Below are positions 34,180 through 42,653 of a stretch of 64,000 bases of DNA, one piece after another. Location of the stretch: contig NZ_WPZY01000004.1 in assembly GCF_013031405.1 (NCBI RefSeq), positions 1-64,000 of the forward strand. Direction: 5' to 3'. The DNA comes from Ruegeria sp. HKCCD8929 (GTDB lineage: Bacteria > Pseudomonadota > Alphaproteobacteria > Rhodobacterales > Rhodobacteraceae). The notes under the pieces are model-generated. The model saw only the letters and a list, made by a program, of their open reading frames with translations. It searched no databases and was not told the DNA's origin. The translations under genes were made by a program, and so were the position numbers. The first letter of the stretch is position 1. Every line of letters begins with the position of its first letter.

Positions 34180-34794
34180 CTAATCCCCGCGCATCAGCGC
34201 GGCCAGGGCGCCCAGCTCGGCCCCGACACCTCCGGCCTCGATCTGCCTCGCCGCCGCAAGCCGCACGTCGTCCGGCTTGTTCTGGTTCAGCTTCCAGGTC
34301 CCCTGCACGTCATCGACGCGCATCCGGCAGGGCACGATCATCCGCATCATCCGCTCCAATGCCTCCGGCGTCATCTTGGCGCTGACCCAGGGGGTTTTGG
34401 GCAGCAGCCGCGCCTCGAAATGGGCCGACAGGCGGTCCAGCAGATCCCGCAACTCCATTTGCGGGCGCAGTTCCAGCTCTCCGGCCAGATGCACCGCGAC
34501 ATAATTCCAGGTCGGCACCTGATCCGGCACCCCGTACCAGTCGGGCGAAACATAGCCGTCCGGCCCGCTGACCGCGATCCGGGCCGGTGCCGGTGCCTTC
34601 AGCGCCCGAACGATGGGATTCGACCGCATCAGATGCAGCTCGGCCAGCGTCCCGTCCTCAGACAGCAAAAACGGCACATGGCTGATCAGCGGCGCCCCGT
34701 CACCTGCGACCGCCAGCACACCAAACCCCCGGTCCCGGGCAAACGCCTCACACCGCGCGCGTGCCTCACCGCGAAAGATCGGGTTGGGATGCAT
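34180..34794 (-). CDS. PaiB-family FMN-binding protein
   Basis: 204 residues from ATG 34794 (MHPNPIFRGEARARCEAFA), with GAGGAGAG upstream. The split-barrel flavin fold is seen in FGVLAVAGDGAPLISHVPFL, then VPTWNYVAVHLAGELELR and a C-terminal helix pair. PaiB was described as a negative regulator of sporulation and protease genes in Bacillus; most relatives are simply FMN-binding proteins. It is divergent from the FMN-riboswitch leader of ribH, suggesting a flavin-linked theme. Confidence 0.9.
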   Translation of the reverse strand: MHPNPIFRGEARARCEAFARDRGFGVLAVAGDGAPLISHVPFLLSEDGTLAELHLMRSNPIVRALKAPAPARIAVSGPDGYVSPDWYGVPDQVPTWNYVAVHLAGELELRPQMELRDLLDRLSAHFEARLLPKTPWVSAKMTPEALERMMRMIVPCRMRVDDVQGTWKLNQNKPDDVRLAAARQIEAGGVGAELGALAALMRGD

Positions 34795-34862
34795 CGTTTC
34801 TCTCCTCTGTCCTGACATCGCTCTTGCAGATCGCGGCATGGCTTGGCAAGCTCGCTTTCGTT

Positions 34863-35048
34863 CTCAGGGCGGGGCGGAATTCCCCACCGGCGGTATGCGG
34901 GGCGTGACCTCGTAAGCCCGCGAGCGGCTTTCCCGCGTCCACGATCCGAAAAGTGGGAACCGGTTTTCGGATCGTGGAGCCAGCGAAAAGTGTCAGCAGA
35001 TCTGGTGAGAGGCCAGAGCCGACGGTCACAGTCCGGATGAAAGAGAAC
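34863..35048 (+). ncRNA. FMN riboswitch (RFN element)
   Basis: The conserved core is clear: CTCAGGGCGGGG at the 5' end, TTCCCCACCGGCGGTA, AGCCCGCGAGCG, CAGCAGATCTGG, GAGAGGCCAGAGCCGACGG, and the closing ACAGTCCGGATGAAAGAGA. It precedes ribH by 78 bases. FMN binding would repress ribH by hiding its ribosome site or ending transcription. The variable helix is long and contains a 15-bp perfect palindrome (34938-34978). Confidence 0.95.
34938..34978. repeat. Palindromic repeat inserted in the riboswitch variable stem
   Basis: TCCACGATCCGAAAA (34938-34952) pairs exactly with TTTTCGGATCGTGGA (34964-34978) around an 11-base loop. The core CCGAAAAGTGGGAACCGG resembles palindromic repeats dispersed in alphaproteobacterial genomes. 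It forms the tip of the peripheral helix, where extra length is tolerated. Confidence 0.65.
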
Positions 35049-35125
35049 GCGCAAGCCACGCCGGAAACCCGGCGGGCGGGCCCGTGATCGCCTTGGGTGA
35101 CGTGTCAAACCTAAAGGAGTTCACG

Positions 35126-35566
35126 ATGACACACACCCGCTATGCCTTCGTCAAAGCCAACTGGCATTCCGATATCGTCGACCGCGCACTCGACGGCTTT
35201 CTCGACCTCATTCCGCCCGACCAGGTCGATATATTCGACGTCCCCGGCGCGTTCGAGATGCCGCTGCTGGCCCGCGATTTGGCCCAGACCGGCACATACG
35301 CCGCTATCGCCTGCGCCGCCTTCGTGGTGGATGGCGGCATCTATCGCCACGACTTCGTAGCCCAGGCCGTGGTCGATGGCCTGATGCGCGCCGGGCTCGA
35401 TACCGGCATTCCGGTACTTTCGGTCTCGCTGACCCCGCACCAGTATCAGGAGACGGATCATCACAACGCGATCTACCGCGCGCATTTCGTGGAAAAAGGC
35501 CGCGAAGCCGCCCGCACCGCGCTCCAGATCACCGAAACCAGATCCAAACTGCTGAAGGCGGCCTGA
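35126..35566 (+). CDS. ribH: 6,7-dimethyl-8-ribityllumazine synthase (type II)
   Basis: 146 residues from ATG 35126, with AAAGGAG upstream. Lumazine synthase joins the ribityl pyrimidine and a four-carbon phosphate to form lumazine, the step before riboflavin. Family blocks are VKANWHSDIVDRAL, DVPGAFEMPLLAR, AFVVDGGIYRHDFVAQAV and TPHQYQETDHHN. The YRHDFVA block and the short length match the RibH2 type (decameric enzyme of alphaproteobacteria) rather than the icosahedral RibH1. The gene is monocistronic and riboswitch controlled. Confidence 0.93.
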   Translation: MTHTRYAFVKANWHSDIVDRALDGFLDLIPPDQVDIFDVPGAFEMPLLARDLAQTGTYAAIACAAFVVDGGIYRHDFVAQAVVDGLMRAGLDTGIPVLSVSLTPHQYQETDHHNAIYRAHFVEKGREAARTALQITETRSKLLKAA

Positions 35567-35596
35567 TCTTCATCTTTTCAAAAATACTCCGGGGGA

Positions 35597-35627
35597 GTCG
35601 CCTTCAGGCGACGGGGGCAGCGCCCCC
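35597..35627 (+). terminator. Twin hairpins after ribH
   Basis: GTCGCC/GGCGAC (35597-35612, loop TTCA) and GGGGGC/GCCCCC (35613-35627, loop AGC) sit directly side by side. Such GC-rich pairs following AAAAATACTCC are frequent after genes in roseobacters and act as terminators or mRNA-stabilising ends. Confidence 0.6.
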
Positions 35628-35706
35628 TCCCCCACCTCCTCCAAGCAAATCCTCTTGAGGCCCAAAGCGCACCCCGCTAAGCACGACCCTCAAAGGAGCA
35701 CCGCGC

Positions 35707-36807
35707 ATGTCCATGAACAGCTTTGGCCACCTCTTCCGCGTCACCACCTGGGGCGAAAGCCACGGACCGGCGCTCGGCGCCACCGTCGACGGCTGCCCGC
35801 CGGGTGTGCCGATTGACGAAGGCATGATCCAGCACTGGCTCGACAAGCGCAAACCGGGGCAGAACAAGTTCACCACCCAGCGGCGCGAAGCGGACGCGGT
35901 GAAAATCCTGTCCGGCGTATTCGAAGGCCAGACCACCGGCACCCCGGTCCAGCTGATGATCGAAAATACCGATCAGCGCTCCAAGGACTACGGCGACATC
36001 ATCGACAAGTTCCGCCCGGGTCATGCCGACATCACCTACTGGCAGAAATACGGCATCCGCGATTATCGCGGCGGTGGCCGCAGTTCGGCCCGCGAAACGG
36101 CTGCACGGGTCGCGGCAGGCGGGCTGGCGCGCGAGGCGATCAAGCAGCTTGCCCCTGATGTCCAGATCACCGGCTACATGGTGCAGATGGGGGCGTACAA
36201 AATAGACAGGGAGCGTTTTGACTGGGTACAAATCGAACAAAACCCGTTCTGGACGCCCGATGCACAGGCAGCCGAGGACTGGGCGGTGTACTTGGACGAC
36301 CTGCGCAAATCCGGCAACTCGGTCGGCGCCGTGGTCGAGGTCGTCGCCCGGGGTGTCCCCGCAGGTCTCGGCGCGCCGATTTATGCCAAGTTAGACACTG
36401 ATCTGGCCACCGCGATGATGTCCATAAACGCCGTCAAAGGCGTCGAGATCGGCGAAGGCATGGCCGCCGCCGAACTCACCGGCGAGGCCAATGCCGACGA
36501 GATCTTCATGGGTCCGGACGGCCCGCAATACAGCTCGAACCACGCGGGCGGTATTCTTGGCGGCATCTCAACCGGACAAGATGTAGTGGTGCGTTTCGCC
36601 GTAAAACCCACATCTTCTATCCTGACCACCCGCAAGACCATCACCAAATCGGGCGAGGAAACCGAGATCATCACCAAGGGCCGCCACGATCCCTGCGTCG
36701 GCATCCGCGCCGTGCCGGTGGGCGAAGCGATGATGGCCTGCGTGATCCTCGATCACCTGCTGCTGCATCGCGGCCAGATTGGCAAAAACCGGGGCCACAT
36801 TGGCTGA
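35707..36807 (+). CDS. aroC: Chorismate synthase
   Basis: 366 residues. AroC makes chorismate from 5-enolpyruvylshikimate 3-phosphate using reduced FMN. Signature blocks: [18 protein letters not shown] at the start, [20 protein letters not shown] in the middle, and [12 protein letters not shown] plus [17 protein letters not shown] near the end. Full length. CAAAGGAG precedes the ATG. The 3' end overlaps the next gene. Confidence 0.98.
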   Translation: MSMNSFGHLFRVTTWGESHGPALGATVDGCPPGVPIDEGMIQHWLDKRKPGQNKFTTQRREADAVKILSGVFEGQTTGTPVQLMIENTDQRSKDYGDIIDKFRPGHADITYWQKYGIRDYRGGGRSSARETAARVAAGGLAREAIKQLAPDVQITGYMVQMGAYKIDRERFDWVQIEQNPFWTPDAQAAEDWAVYLDDLRKSGNSVGAVVEVVARGVPAGLGAPIYAKLDTDLATAMMSINAVKGVEIGEGMAAAELTGEANADEIFMGPDGPQYSSNHAGGILGGISTGQDVVVRFAVKPTSSILTTRKTITKSGEETEIITKGRHDPCVGIRAVPVGEAMMACVILDHLLLHRGQIGKNRGHIG

Positions 36808-37465
36808 GCTTCAGTCCCAGCTGCGCGAGGTCGCAAGCGCCCGCATGGCAACCGACCCGGCCCATGATCTGGCGCATCTCGACCGGGTCTGGCTCAACGC
36901 ACAAGCCATTGCGGACCGTCAGGCCAACCTGCGTGTGCTGATGGCCGCCAGCTATCTGCACGATCTGGTCAACCTGCCCAAGAACGACCCCGACCGCCAC
37001 CTCGCCTCGCGCCATTCGGCGGATCAGGCCGCGCCCATCCTGCGCGATCTGGGGTTCGCCCCGGCGGAAATCGAGGCCACTCAACACGCCATCGCAGCCC
37101 ACAGCTTTTCGGCCCAAATCCCGCCCGAAACGCCAGAGGCGAGGATCCTGCGCGACGCCGACCGGCTGGACGCGCTCGGCGCCGTCGGCATTGCCCGCAC
37201 CTTTGCAGTGGCCGGTGCGTTGGGCCGCGCGCTTTATGACCCGTCCGACCCCTTTGCCGAACACCGTCCGCTGGACGACCTGCAGTTCTCGATCGACCAC
37301 TGGCGGGTCAAGCTGCTGGCTCTGCCCGAGGACATGCTGACCGAGAGGGGACGGACGCTGGCGCAGGAACGCACGGGCCGGATGCTGCGATTCCTCGAAG
37401 AATTCGCAGGCGAAATCGGCGCCATCGTCCCAACCGGATGGACGCCAGAACGAAACGGGGCCTGA
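36779..37465 (+). CDS. HD-domain phosphohydrolase
   Basis: About 228 residues. Metal ligands of the HD superfamily are seen as [13 protein letters not shown] (first His), [12 protein letters not shown] (His-Asp pair) and the late [15 protein letters not shown] (Asp). Relatives hydrolyse phosphate esters or nucleotides; the substrate is unknown. The start is TTG 36779 (29-base overlap with aroC) or TTG 36800 (8-base overlap); no ATG is available, which indicates translational coupling to aroC. Confidence 0.85.
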   Translation: MAKTGATLAELQSQLREVASARMATDPAHDLAHLDRVWLNAQAIADRQANLRVLMAASYLHDLVNLPKNDPDRHLASRHSADQAAPILRDLGFAPAEIEATQHAIAAHSFSAQIPPETPEARILRDADRLDALGAVGIARTFAVAGALGRALYDPSDPFAEHRPLDDLQFSIDHWRVKLLALPEDMLTERGRTLAQERTGRMLRFLEEFAGEIGAIVPTGWTPERNGA

Positions 37466-37518
37466 AACTTTCAGGTCTCCCGTTGATCTTTGCCCAGCAA
37501 AGGCGCAGGGTCGCCGCG

Positions 37519-38454
37519 ATGACCGTTTCCTTAACATCGCATCGACCCATGCTGGCAGTGGCGCTCAAACTGGGCGCCCTTGTTCTGTTCACGTCGATGT
37601 CGGCACTGGTCAAGGCGCTTTCGGACGAGATCCCGCCGGGAGAGCTGGTGTTCTTCCGCTCACTCTTCGCCATTCCCGTCATCGTCATCTGGCTGATTTC
37701 GCGTGGAGAATTGCGGCAAGGCTTCATCGTCAAGAAACCGATGGGCCATTTCTGGCGCGGCGTGCTGGGCACCACCGCCATGGGGCTGACCTTCACCGGC
37801 CTCGGCCTGCTGCCCCTGCCCGAGGTGACGGCCATCGGCTATGCCACCCCGATCTTCACCCTTGTCCTCGCCGCCGTGATGCTGGGTGAGCAGATCCGAA
37901 TGATTCGCATAGGCGCGGTGGCAGTGGGGCTGCTGGGTGTCCTGATCATGCTCTGGCCGCGTCTGGGCAGCGGCACGATGGAAAGCGCGGCAACCATTGG
38001 CGCGCTCTGCGTGCTGGGCGCCACCATCGCCCGTGCCTTCGTCCAGATCCATATCCGGCAGCTGGTGCAGGTGGACCACCCGGCGGCCATCGTGTTCTAT
38101 TTCTCCGCCACCGCCACACTGCTTTCGGGCCTGACGGTATTCTTCGGCTGGGTGGTGCCAACATGGGAGCAGGCGGCGCTGATGATCCTGACCGGGCTCG
38201 TCGGCGGGGTGGCGCAGATTCTGGTGACCTCATCCTACCGCTTCGGTCAGGCCTCGATGCTGGCACCCTATGACTACACCACCATGCTGTTCGCCATCGT
38301 CATCGGCTATATCTGGTTCGACGAATTGCCGACGGTGGTGATGCTGGCCGGTGCCGCGCTGGTCATCGCGGGCAACGTGCTGGTGATCTGGCGCGAGCAT
38401 CAACTGGGGCTGGAGCGCGGCAAGGCCCGTGCGGTCACCGATCCCAAGGCCTGA
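37519..38454 (+). CDS. DMT-superfamily (EamA) transporter
   Basis: 311 residues from ATG 37519 with ten predicted membrane helices in two EamA repeats: the first starts LKLGALVLFTSMSALVKALS and the second begins near IGALCVLGATIARAFVQI. The block PLPEVTAIGYATPIFTLVLA and the late APYDYTTMLFAIVIGYIWF are typical. Substrates in this family include metabolites, amino acids and riboflavin, and cannot be read here. It closely follows the HD gene. Confidence 0.9.
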   Translation: MTVSLTSHRPMLAVALKLGALVLFTSMSALVKALSDEIPPGELVFFRSLFAIPVIVIWLISRGELRQGFIVKKPMGHFWRGVLGTTAMGLTFTGLGLLPLPEVTAIGYATPIFTLVLAAVMLGEQIRMIRIGAVAVGLLGVLIMLWPRLGSGTMESAATIGALCVLGATIARAFVQIHIRQLVQVDHPAAIVFYFSATATLLSGLTVFFGWVVPTWEQAALMILTGLVGGVAQILVTSSYRFGQASMLAPYDYTTMLFAIVIGYIWFDELPTVVMLAGAALVIAGNVLVIWREHQLGLERGKARAVTDPKA

Positions 38455-38512
38455 CCTTTACCTTTGCCGCACATCCCCTAGGTTGGGCCGGACAACGAGC
38501 GAGGATTCCCCC

Positions 38513-39112
38513 ATGAGCGACGCGCAGGATCACAAGGAAAAGATGCAGGAGGTGCAGGCCAAGCACCGCAAGAAAGTGTCCGAGGCGGTCGATCCGGGCC
38601 GGGGTCTGTTGCTGATAAACACTGGCAAGGGCAAGGGCAAATCCTCAGCCGCCTTTGGCGTGGTCATCCGCGCGCTGGGTTGGGGGCAGAAAGTGGCCGT
38701 AGTCCAGTTCATCAAGGGCAAGTGGAAAACCGGCGAGCGCCGGTTTTTCGAAGAGCACGGGCTGGTGACCTGGCACACGATGGGCGAAGGCTTCACCTGG
38801 GACACGCAGGACCGCGAGCGCGACATCGCGGCGGCAACGGCGGCGTTCGGCAAGGCACACGAGTTGATGGAAAGCGGCAACTACGATCTGGTGGTGCTGG
38901 ACGAGATCAACATCGCGCTGCGGTATGAATACCTGTCGGTGGATGCGGTTCTGGAAGGTCTCAGGGCCCGCTCGGACAAGACCAGCGTGTTCCTCACGGG
39001 TCGCGATGCACCACAGGAATTGCGCGATTATGCCGATCTGGTCACCGAAATGACCGAGGAGAAACACCCCTTCAAGGCTGGCATCAAGGCCCAGCGGGGC
39101 GTCGATTTCTGA
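38513..39112 (+). CDS. cobO: Cob(I)yrinic acid a,c-diamide adenosyltransferase
   Basis: 199 residues from ATG 38513. CobO/CobA transfers the 5'-deoxyadenosyl group of ATP to cobalt in cobalamin synthesis or salvage. The P-loop is INTGKGKGKSSAAFG (inverted relative to standard Walker A order), with WGQKVAVVQFIKGKWKTGE and LVVLDEINIALRY (Walker B). The C-terminal VTEMTEEKHPFKAGIKAQRG is diagnostic. No other cobalamin genes are in the window. A hairpin at 39149 ends the unit. Confidence 0.95.
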   Translation: MSDAQDHKEKMQEVQAKHRKKVSEAVDPGRGLLLINTGKGKGKSSAAFGVVIRALGWGQKVAVVQFIKGKWKTGERRFFEEHGLVTWHTMGEGFTWDTQDRERDIAAATAAFGKAHELMESGNYDLVVLDEINIALRYEYLSVDAVLEGLRARSDKTSVFLTGRDAPQELRDYADLVTEMTEEKHPFKAGIKAQRGVDF

Positions 39113-39148
39113 AGGCGCCTGCCTCGCAACTACCCTGGCAGCAAAAGC

Positions 39149-39178
39149 AAGGCCGCGGGTCCAAGAACCCACGGCCTT
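39149..39178. terminator. Bidirectional hairpin terminator
   Basis: AAGGCCGCGGGT (39149-39160) and ACCCACGGCCTT (39167-39178) pair with one mismatch. Located between cobO and the convergent membrane-protein gene, it can serve both. Confidence 0.6.
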
Positions 39179-39220
39179 ACTTCATGAAAGCTCATGGTTG
39201 GCTGTTTGACCTGGCCGCGC

Positions 39221-39586
39221 TCAGGCCATCGCCTCCTGTTCGGGCGCGCTGAGTGAGATCACCGCAACCACCGCGGCACCGTTCAGCCAGTAGAACAAGG
39301 CGTCGAGTCCAGCAAAGCCCAACAGGCTGGGTGCCACCAGAAAGGCGATGCCCACGGTCAGATCTACCGCCAGATGGAACTTGTACGGCAGCACCCGCCA
39401 GACGCCGAGATGATGATCGGTCAGCACGGTCAGGACAAAGGCCGCTACGCCTGTCGCGACGGACAGCCACAGCGCCAGCGGGTTGGATTGGCCAAGGCCA
39501 AGAACAAAGGGCAGCCCCATCAGGGCAAATGCCACCGGATAGTCGAGATAGGCATGAATGCTACGGGTCACGAAACGAAGGGACAT
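39221..39586 (-). CDS. Small integral membrane protein, SPW-like
   Basis: 121 residues from ATG 39586 (MSLRFVTRSIHAYLDYPVAF), with CAGGAAAGG upstream. Four predicted membrane helices, each about 20 residues, and an arrangement (YLDYPVAFALMGLPFVLGLG, then LAVDLTVGIAFLVAPSLLGF) recalling the repeated helical hairpins of SPW-family proteins. No function known. Divergent AraC regulator lies about 110 bases beyond its start on the same strand, so it may not be cotranscribed. Confidence 0.7.
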   Translation of the reverse strand: MSLRFVTRSIHAYLDYPVAFALMGLPFVLGLGQSNPLALWLSVATGVAAFVLTVLTDHHLGVWRVLPYKFHLAVDLTVGIAFLVAPSLLGFAGLDALFYWLNGAAVVAVISLSAPEQEAMA

Positions 39587-39695
39587 CTGATTTCCTTTCC
39601 TGAGTTGAGATGTCCCCAAGTTAGGAAAGGCCCGCCGAACGGTGCAGCCCAGTGCGTCCGCGATATCTTGCAGATCGTCCGGATCACCTCACGTT

Positions 39696-40646
39696 TCAGT
39701 GCATTGCCTTATAGGCAGCCGGAGACAGGCCGACCTGCTTCTTGAACACGCGTGAAAACGCTGCCTCGGAGGCGTAACCCACCTCTGCTGCCGCGTCCGC
39801 CACGTTCCAGCGGCTTTCGGACAGGCCGTGGCAGGCGATCTGCATGCGCCAGTTGGTCAGATACTGCATCGGCGTCACCGCCATCTTCTCGGCAAAGACC
39901 TGCGCGAAGGCGGTGCGCGACATGCCTGCCTCGCGCGCGAGACCCTCGACGCTCCAGTCCTCGGCCGGGGCGCGGTGAAAGGCGGTCAGCGCGCGTGAGA
40001 TGCGCTGGTCGGCGAACCCGGCAAGGGCCGCGTCGCTGGGGCTTTGATGCTCCAGATAGGCCCGGATCGCCTGCGCGAACAGCACCTCGGACAGTTTCAG
40101 CGCGATCAGATCGGCGCCGATCCGTGCCCCGTTCACCTCGGACCCGATCATGCGCAACGTCGCCTCGATCCAGGCACCGCCCTCTTCGCCATAGTTCTCA
40201 ATCACGATGAAGGGCGGCAGCCGGTCGATCAGCATATGCCCCGTGCCGCCCCGCCCCGGCGGTCCGGAAAACGAGAAATGCCCGCAGATCAACTGCGTGT
40301 CCCGTCCGTCATCGGCACCGCCATAGACCAGCACGCCGTCGCCCTTGTATCCGGCCTCCTCCAGCACCCGGTCAAGCGGCAGGGCCTCCATCGGCTGCAC
40401 TTCGTTGCAGAGCAGCATATGCGCAGCACCATGGGGGATCAGGATCAGATCGCCTTGTTTCAACCGCAGCGTCTCTCCGGTCGCGGGCACGTGCACCTTG
40501 AGCTCTCCCCGCTGTACGAAGTGAAACCGGGCCACATTTTCGAAAGGCGGCACCTGAATGCCGAAAGGCGGAGTGAAGGAGGTTCGGAAGTAGAGCGTGC
40601 CCCGAAGGGACAGGCGGGTGAGAATATCGCTGAGCAGGTCCAACAT
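39696..40646 (-). CDS. AraC-family regulator with N-terminal cupin
   Basis: 316 residues. The N-terminal half is a cupin ligand-binding region (FENVARFHFVQRGELKVHVP, then LKQGDLILIPHGAAHMLL), the type often annotated as cupin_6. The C-terminal HTH pair is VEGLAREAGMSRTAFAQVF and VADAAAEVGYASEAAFSRVF with KKQVGLSPAAYK at the end. The targets are unknown; the membrane protein just downstream is a candidate. Bases 40647-40805 hold no gene. Confidence 0.9.
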   Translation of the reverse strand: MLDLLSDILTRLSLRGTLYFRTSFTPPFGIQVPPFENVARFHFVQRGELKVHVPATGETLRLKQGDLILIPHGAAHMLLCNEVQPMEALPLDRVLEEAGYKGDGVLVYGGADDGRDTQLICGHFSFSGPPGRGGTGHMLIDRLPPFIVIENYGEEGGAWIEATLRMIGSEVNGARIGADLIALKLSEVLFAQAIRAYLEHQSPSDAALAGFADQRISRALTAFHRAPAEDWSVEGLAREAGMSRTAFAQVFAEKMAVTPMQYLTNWRMQIACHGLSESRWNVADAAAEVGYASEAAFSRVFKKQVGLSPAAYKAMH

Positions 40647-40805
40647 GGGCTTAAGCTAGCCAAACCTGCCCGAAGGTCCACAGGACTGGACGATCTGCAA
40701 AGAGTTTTGAATGCTTGAGCATGGGTTCAAACCGTTGAGGTCGAGGTTGATTAGACCCTAAATTGGTGTTTCAGGCACCATCGCCCATCCATTACCTTTG
40801 TCAGT

Positions 40806-42095
40806 TCACGGTTGCAGATCCACCGGAAGTCCGCTGGGCACCTCGTTTGGGACGCCAAACGGCATGACACCCTCGGATGTGTCGGTCAGGGATTTCAGGA
40901 ACGCAACAAGGGCCCCGATTTCCTCCTCCGAACGCTGGCCTATCTGGATATCCACCGCAGCCTGCTGCCGTTCCATTTCGCGCCGGTCTTGCTGCACAAT
41001 GAAATCGACCTTGGTCAACTCAGGAACGTCGGGCAACACAGGGATCGTCTGCGACCATTGCGAGCGTTGTTCTTGCGGGTCGAGGTGATGGCGCACCATG
41101 TCTTCCAGGTTGCGATAGGCGCCGTTGTGACCATAAGGGGCGGTAAGCTCGACATTGCGCAACATGGGCGTTCGAAAGCGATACATGTCCTCAAGACGAT
41201 CCGATTCTCCCATCCGGCCCACATCCCGCGCGATCAGGTCGAACCTGCGGGTGCGTCCGGGCCCGAATGGCGGCAGGCTGAGGGCGTGAAAACCCTGATC
41301 GCTGAGAAGCGGACCCCCGTGGCAACCACTGCACCCGGCCTTGCCGAAGAAGAGCCCCATTCCATCCTTTTCGCGGGCTGACAACGCGGTGTCGTCTCCG
41401 GCGAGGTACTGATCGAAGCGGCTGTTATGGCTTCTGAACTCCACGGCAACAAAGGCCGCCAGGGCGTTGGCGATATCGACCATGGTTACCTGTTCTGGGC
41501 TCTCGATATGGTCGAAGGCGGCCACGAACATGGCCCCATATTCCGGAATGCCGCGCACGCGCTTGGCCAGAATGGGCCACGCGTAGTCGATCCGGTCATT
41601 AACTGCCCCGGCAATCTCGTTTTCCTCCGGTTGTCCTGCCATCTCGGTGTGCGAGGTGACGGGAAACAGGGCCTGCGCGGCCAGGATCGAATTCAGCCCC
41701 TGCGGCAGCCATTCCTCGGCTGGCGTGTTGAACCCGTTGCCGAACAGAGTGTCCCGGCTGATGCGCCCATCGTGCATCAGCACCGTGATGTCCCTTGCCC
41801 CCAGGTTCCACAGGGCCGGTGCGTTTCTAGGAACCCGCCGTTCGATCCGTGCGGCGCCGATCCCGGGTGTGCGGTCGGGACCCAGACCAACGCCGCCCTC
41901 ACCCAGTCCCAGCGAGAGGCCGTCCGACGACCCGAAAGCCGGGTGATGACAGGTTCCGCAGCTTATATTTCTGTTCCCGGACAGCAGTTTGTCATAAAAC
42001 AGCAACTGACCAAGTTCCGCCTGCAGCGGATCGAACTGCAGAAAATCGGCGTCGGTCAGCGGTTTGGGAAGGGATTGGGCCCATGCAGTGCCCAT
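40806..42095 (-). CDS. Di-heme cytochrome c peroxidase/MauG-like protein
   Basis: 429 residues if ATG 42095 (MGTAWAQSLPK) is used. Two heme sites are visible: NISCGTCHHPAFG and AGCSGCHGGPLL (CxxCH). Relatives reduce peroxide or oxidise protein side chains in the periplasm. The start is doubtful: the residues before ATG 42095 (AAPLLLALS) look like the end of a signal peptide, but no ATG, GTG or TTG lies in frame between there and unrelated sequence. Either an unusual start codon is used inside the region shared with the divergent Sel1 gene, or the 5' end is damaged. Confidence 0.8.
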   Translation of the reverse strand: MGTAWAQSLPKPLTDADFLQFDPLQAELGQLLFYDKLLSGNRNISCGTCHHPAFGSSDGLSLGLGEGGVGLGPDRTPGIGAARIERRVPRNAPALWNLGARDITVLMHDGRISRDTLFGNGFNTPAEEWLPQGLNSILAAQALFPVTSHTEMAGQPEENEIAGAVNDRIDYAWPILAKRVRGIPEYGAMFVAAFDHIESPEQVTMVDIANALAAFVAVEFRSHNSRFDQYLAGDDTALSAREKDGMGLFFGKAGCSGCHGGPLLSDQGFHALSLPPFGPGRTRRFDLIARDVGRMGESDRLEDMYRFRTPMLRNVELTAPYGHNGAYRNLEDMVRHHLDPQEQRSQWSQTIPVLPDVPELTKVDFIVQQDRREMERQQAAVDIQIGQRSEEEIGALVAFLKSLTDTSEGVMPFGVPNEVPSGLPVDLQP

Positions 42096-42125
42096 CGACA
42101 GCGCCAGCAGTAAGGGAGCGGCGAA

Positions 42126-42602
42126 GTGAACAGGTTTCTGGGGGTAGCGGCGTTTGCAATGACGGGGTTCCCGGCATTTGCAGAAATCGAACAGGCCCGC
42201 GATTTGATGGAAGCCGGTGACTATCAGGCCGCCCTGGTCGAGCTGCAACCGGCGGCACGCTCGGGGAATGCCGATGCGGAAGAGCTGATCGGCGTGATGT
42301 ACGCCATGGGTCTTGGCGTCGAGCGGGACGATCAGCGCGCGTTCGAGTGGTATCTGCGCAGCGCAATGAAGGGGCATCCCGGCGCGCAGTCCGGGGTGGG
42401 CTGGTATTATGAGATCGGCCGGGGAATGCCCGCCCCGGATCTGGTGCGCGCCTATATGTGGTACACCCTGTCGGCCATCGGCGGCGACCCGGACGCGGCG
42501 ATCAGTCTGGAAGAGGTTATCAAGAAGATGACGCCGGAGCAGATCGATAAGGCCCATATTCTGATCGCCGATTACAAGGTCTGGATGTATCCCTTTCGAT
42601 GA
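42126..42602 (+). CDS. Sel1-like repeat protein, secreted
   Basis: 158 residues from GTG 42126, with GGGAG at about 42114. Signal peptide MNRFLGVAAFAMTGFPAFA. Mature part has Sel1-like (TPR-related) repeats: ALVELQPAARSGNADAEELI, then AFEWYLRSAMKGHPGAQSGV and AYMWYTLSAIGGDPDA. Such repeats mediate protein-protein contacts. It is divergent from the peroxidase with only about 30 bases between the apparent starts, so their 5' ends probably overlap. Confidence 0.85.
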   Translation: MNRFLGVAAFAMTGFPAFAEIEQARDLMEAGDYQAALVELQPAARSGNADAEELIGVMYAMGLGVERDDQRAFEWYLRSAMKGHPGAQSGVGWYYEIGRGMPAPDLVRAYMWYTLSAIGGDPDAAISLEEVIKKMTPEQIDKAHILIADYKVWMYPFR

Positions 42603-42653
42603 GGGACGGATTTGGCGGACGGCGTTTTTAGTGACACGCCATCGGCCCGGTTT

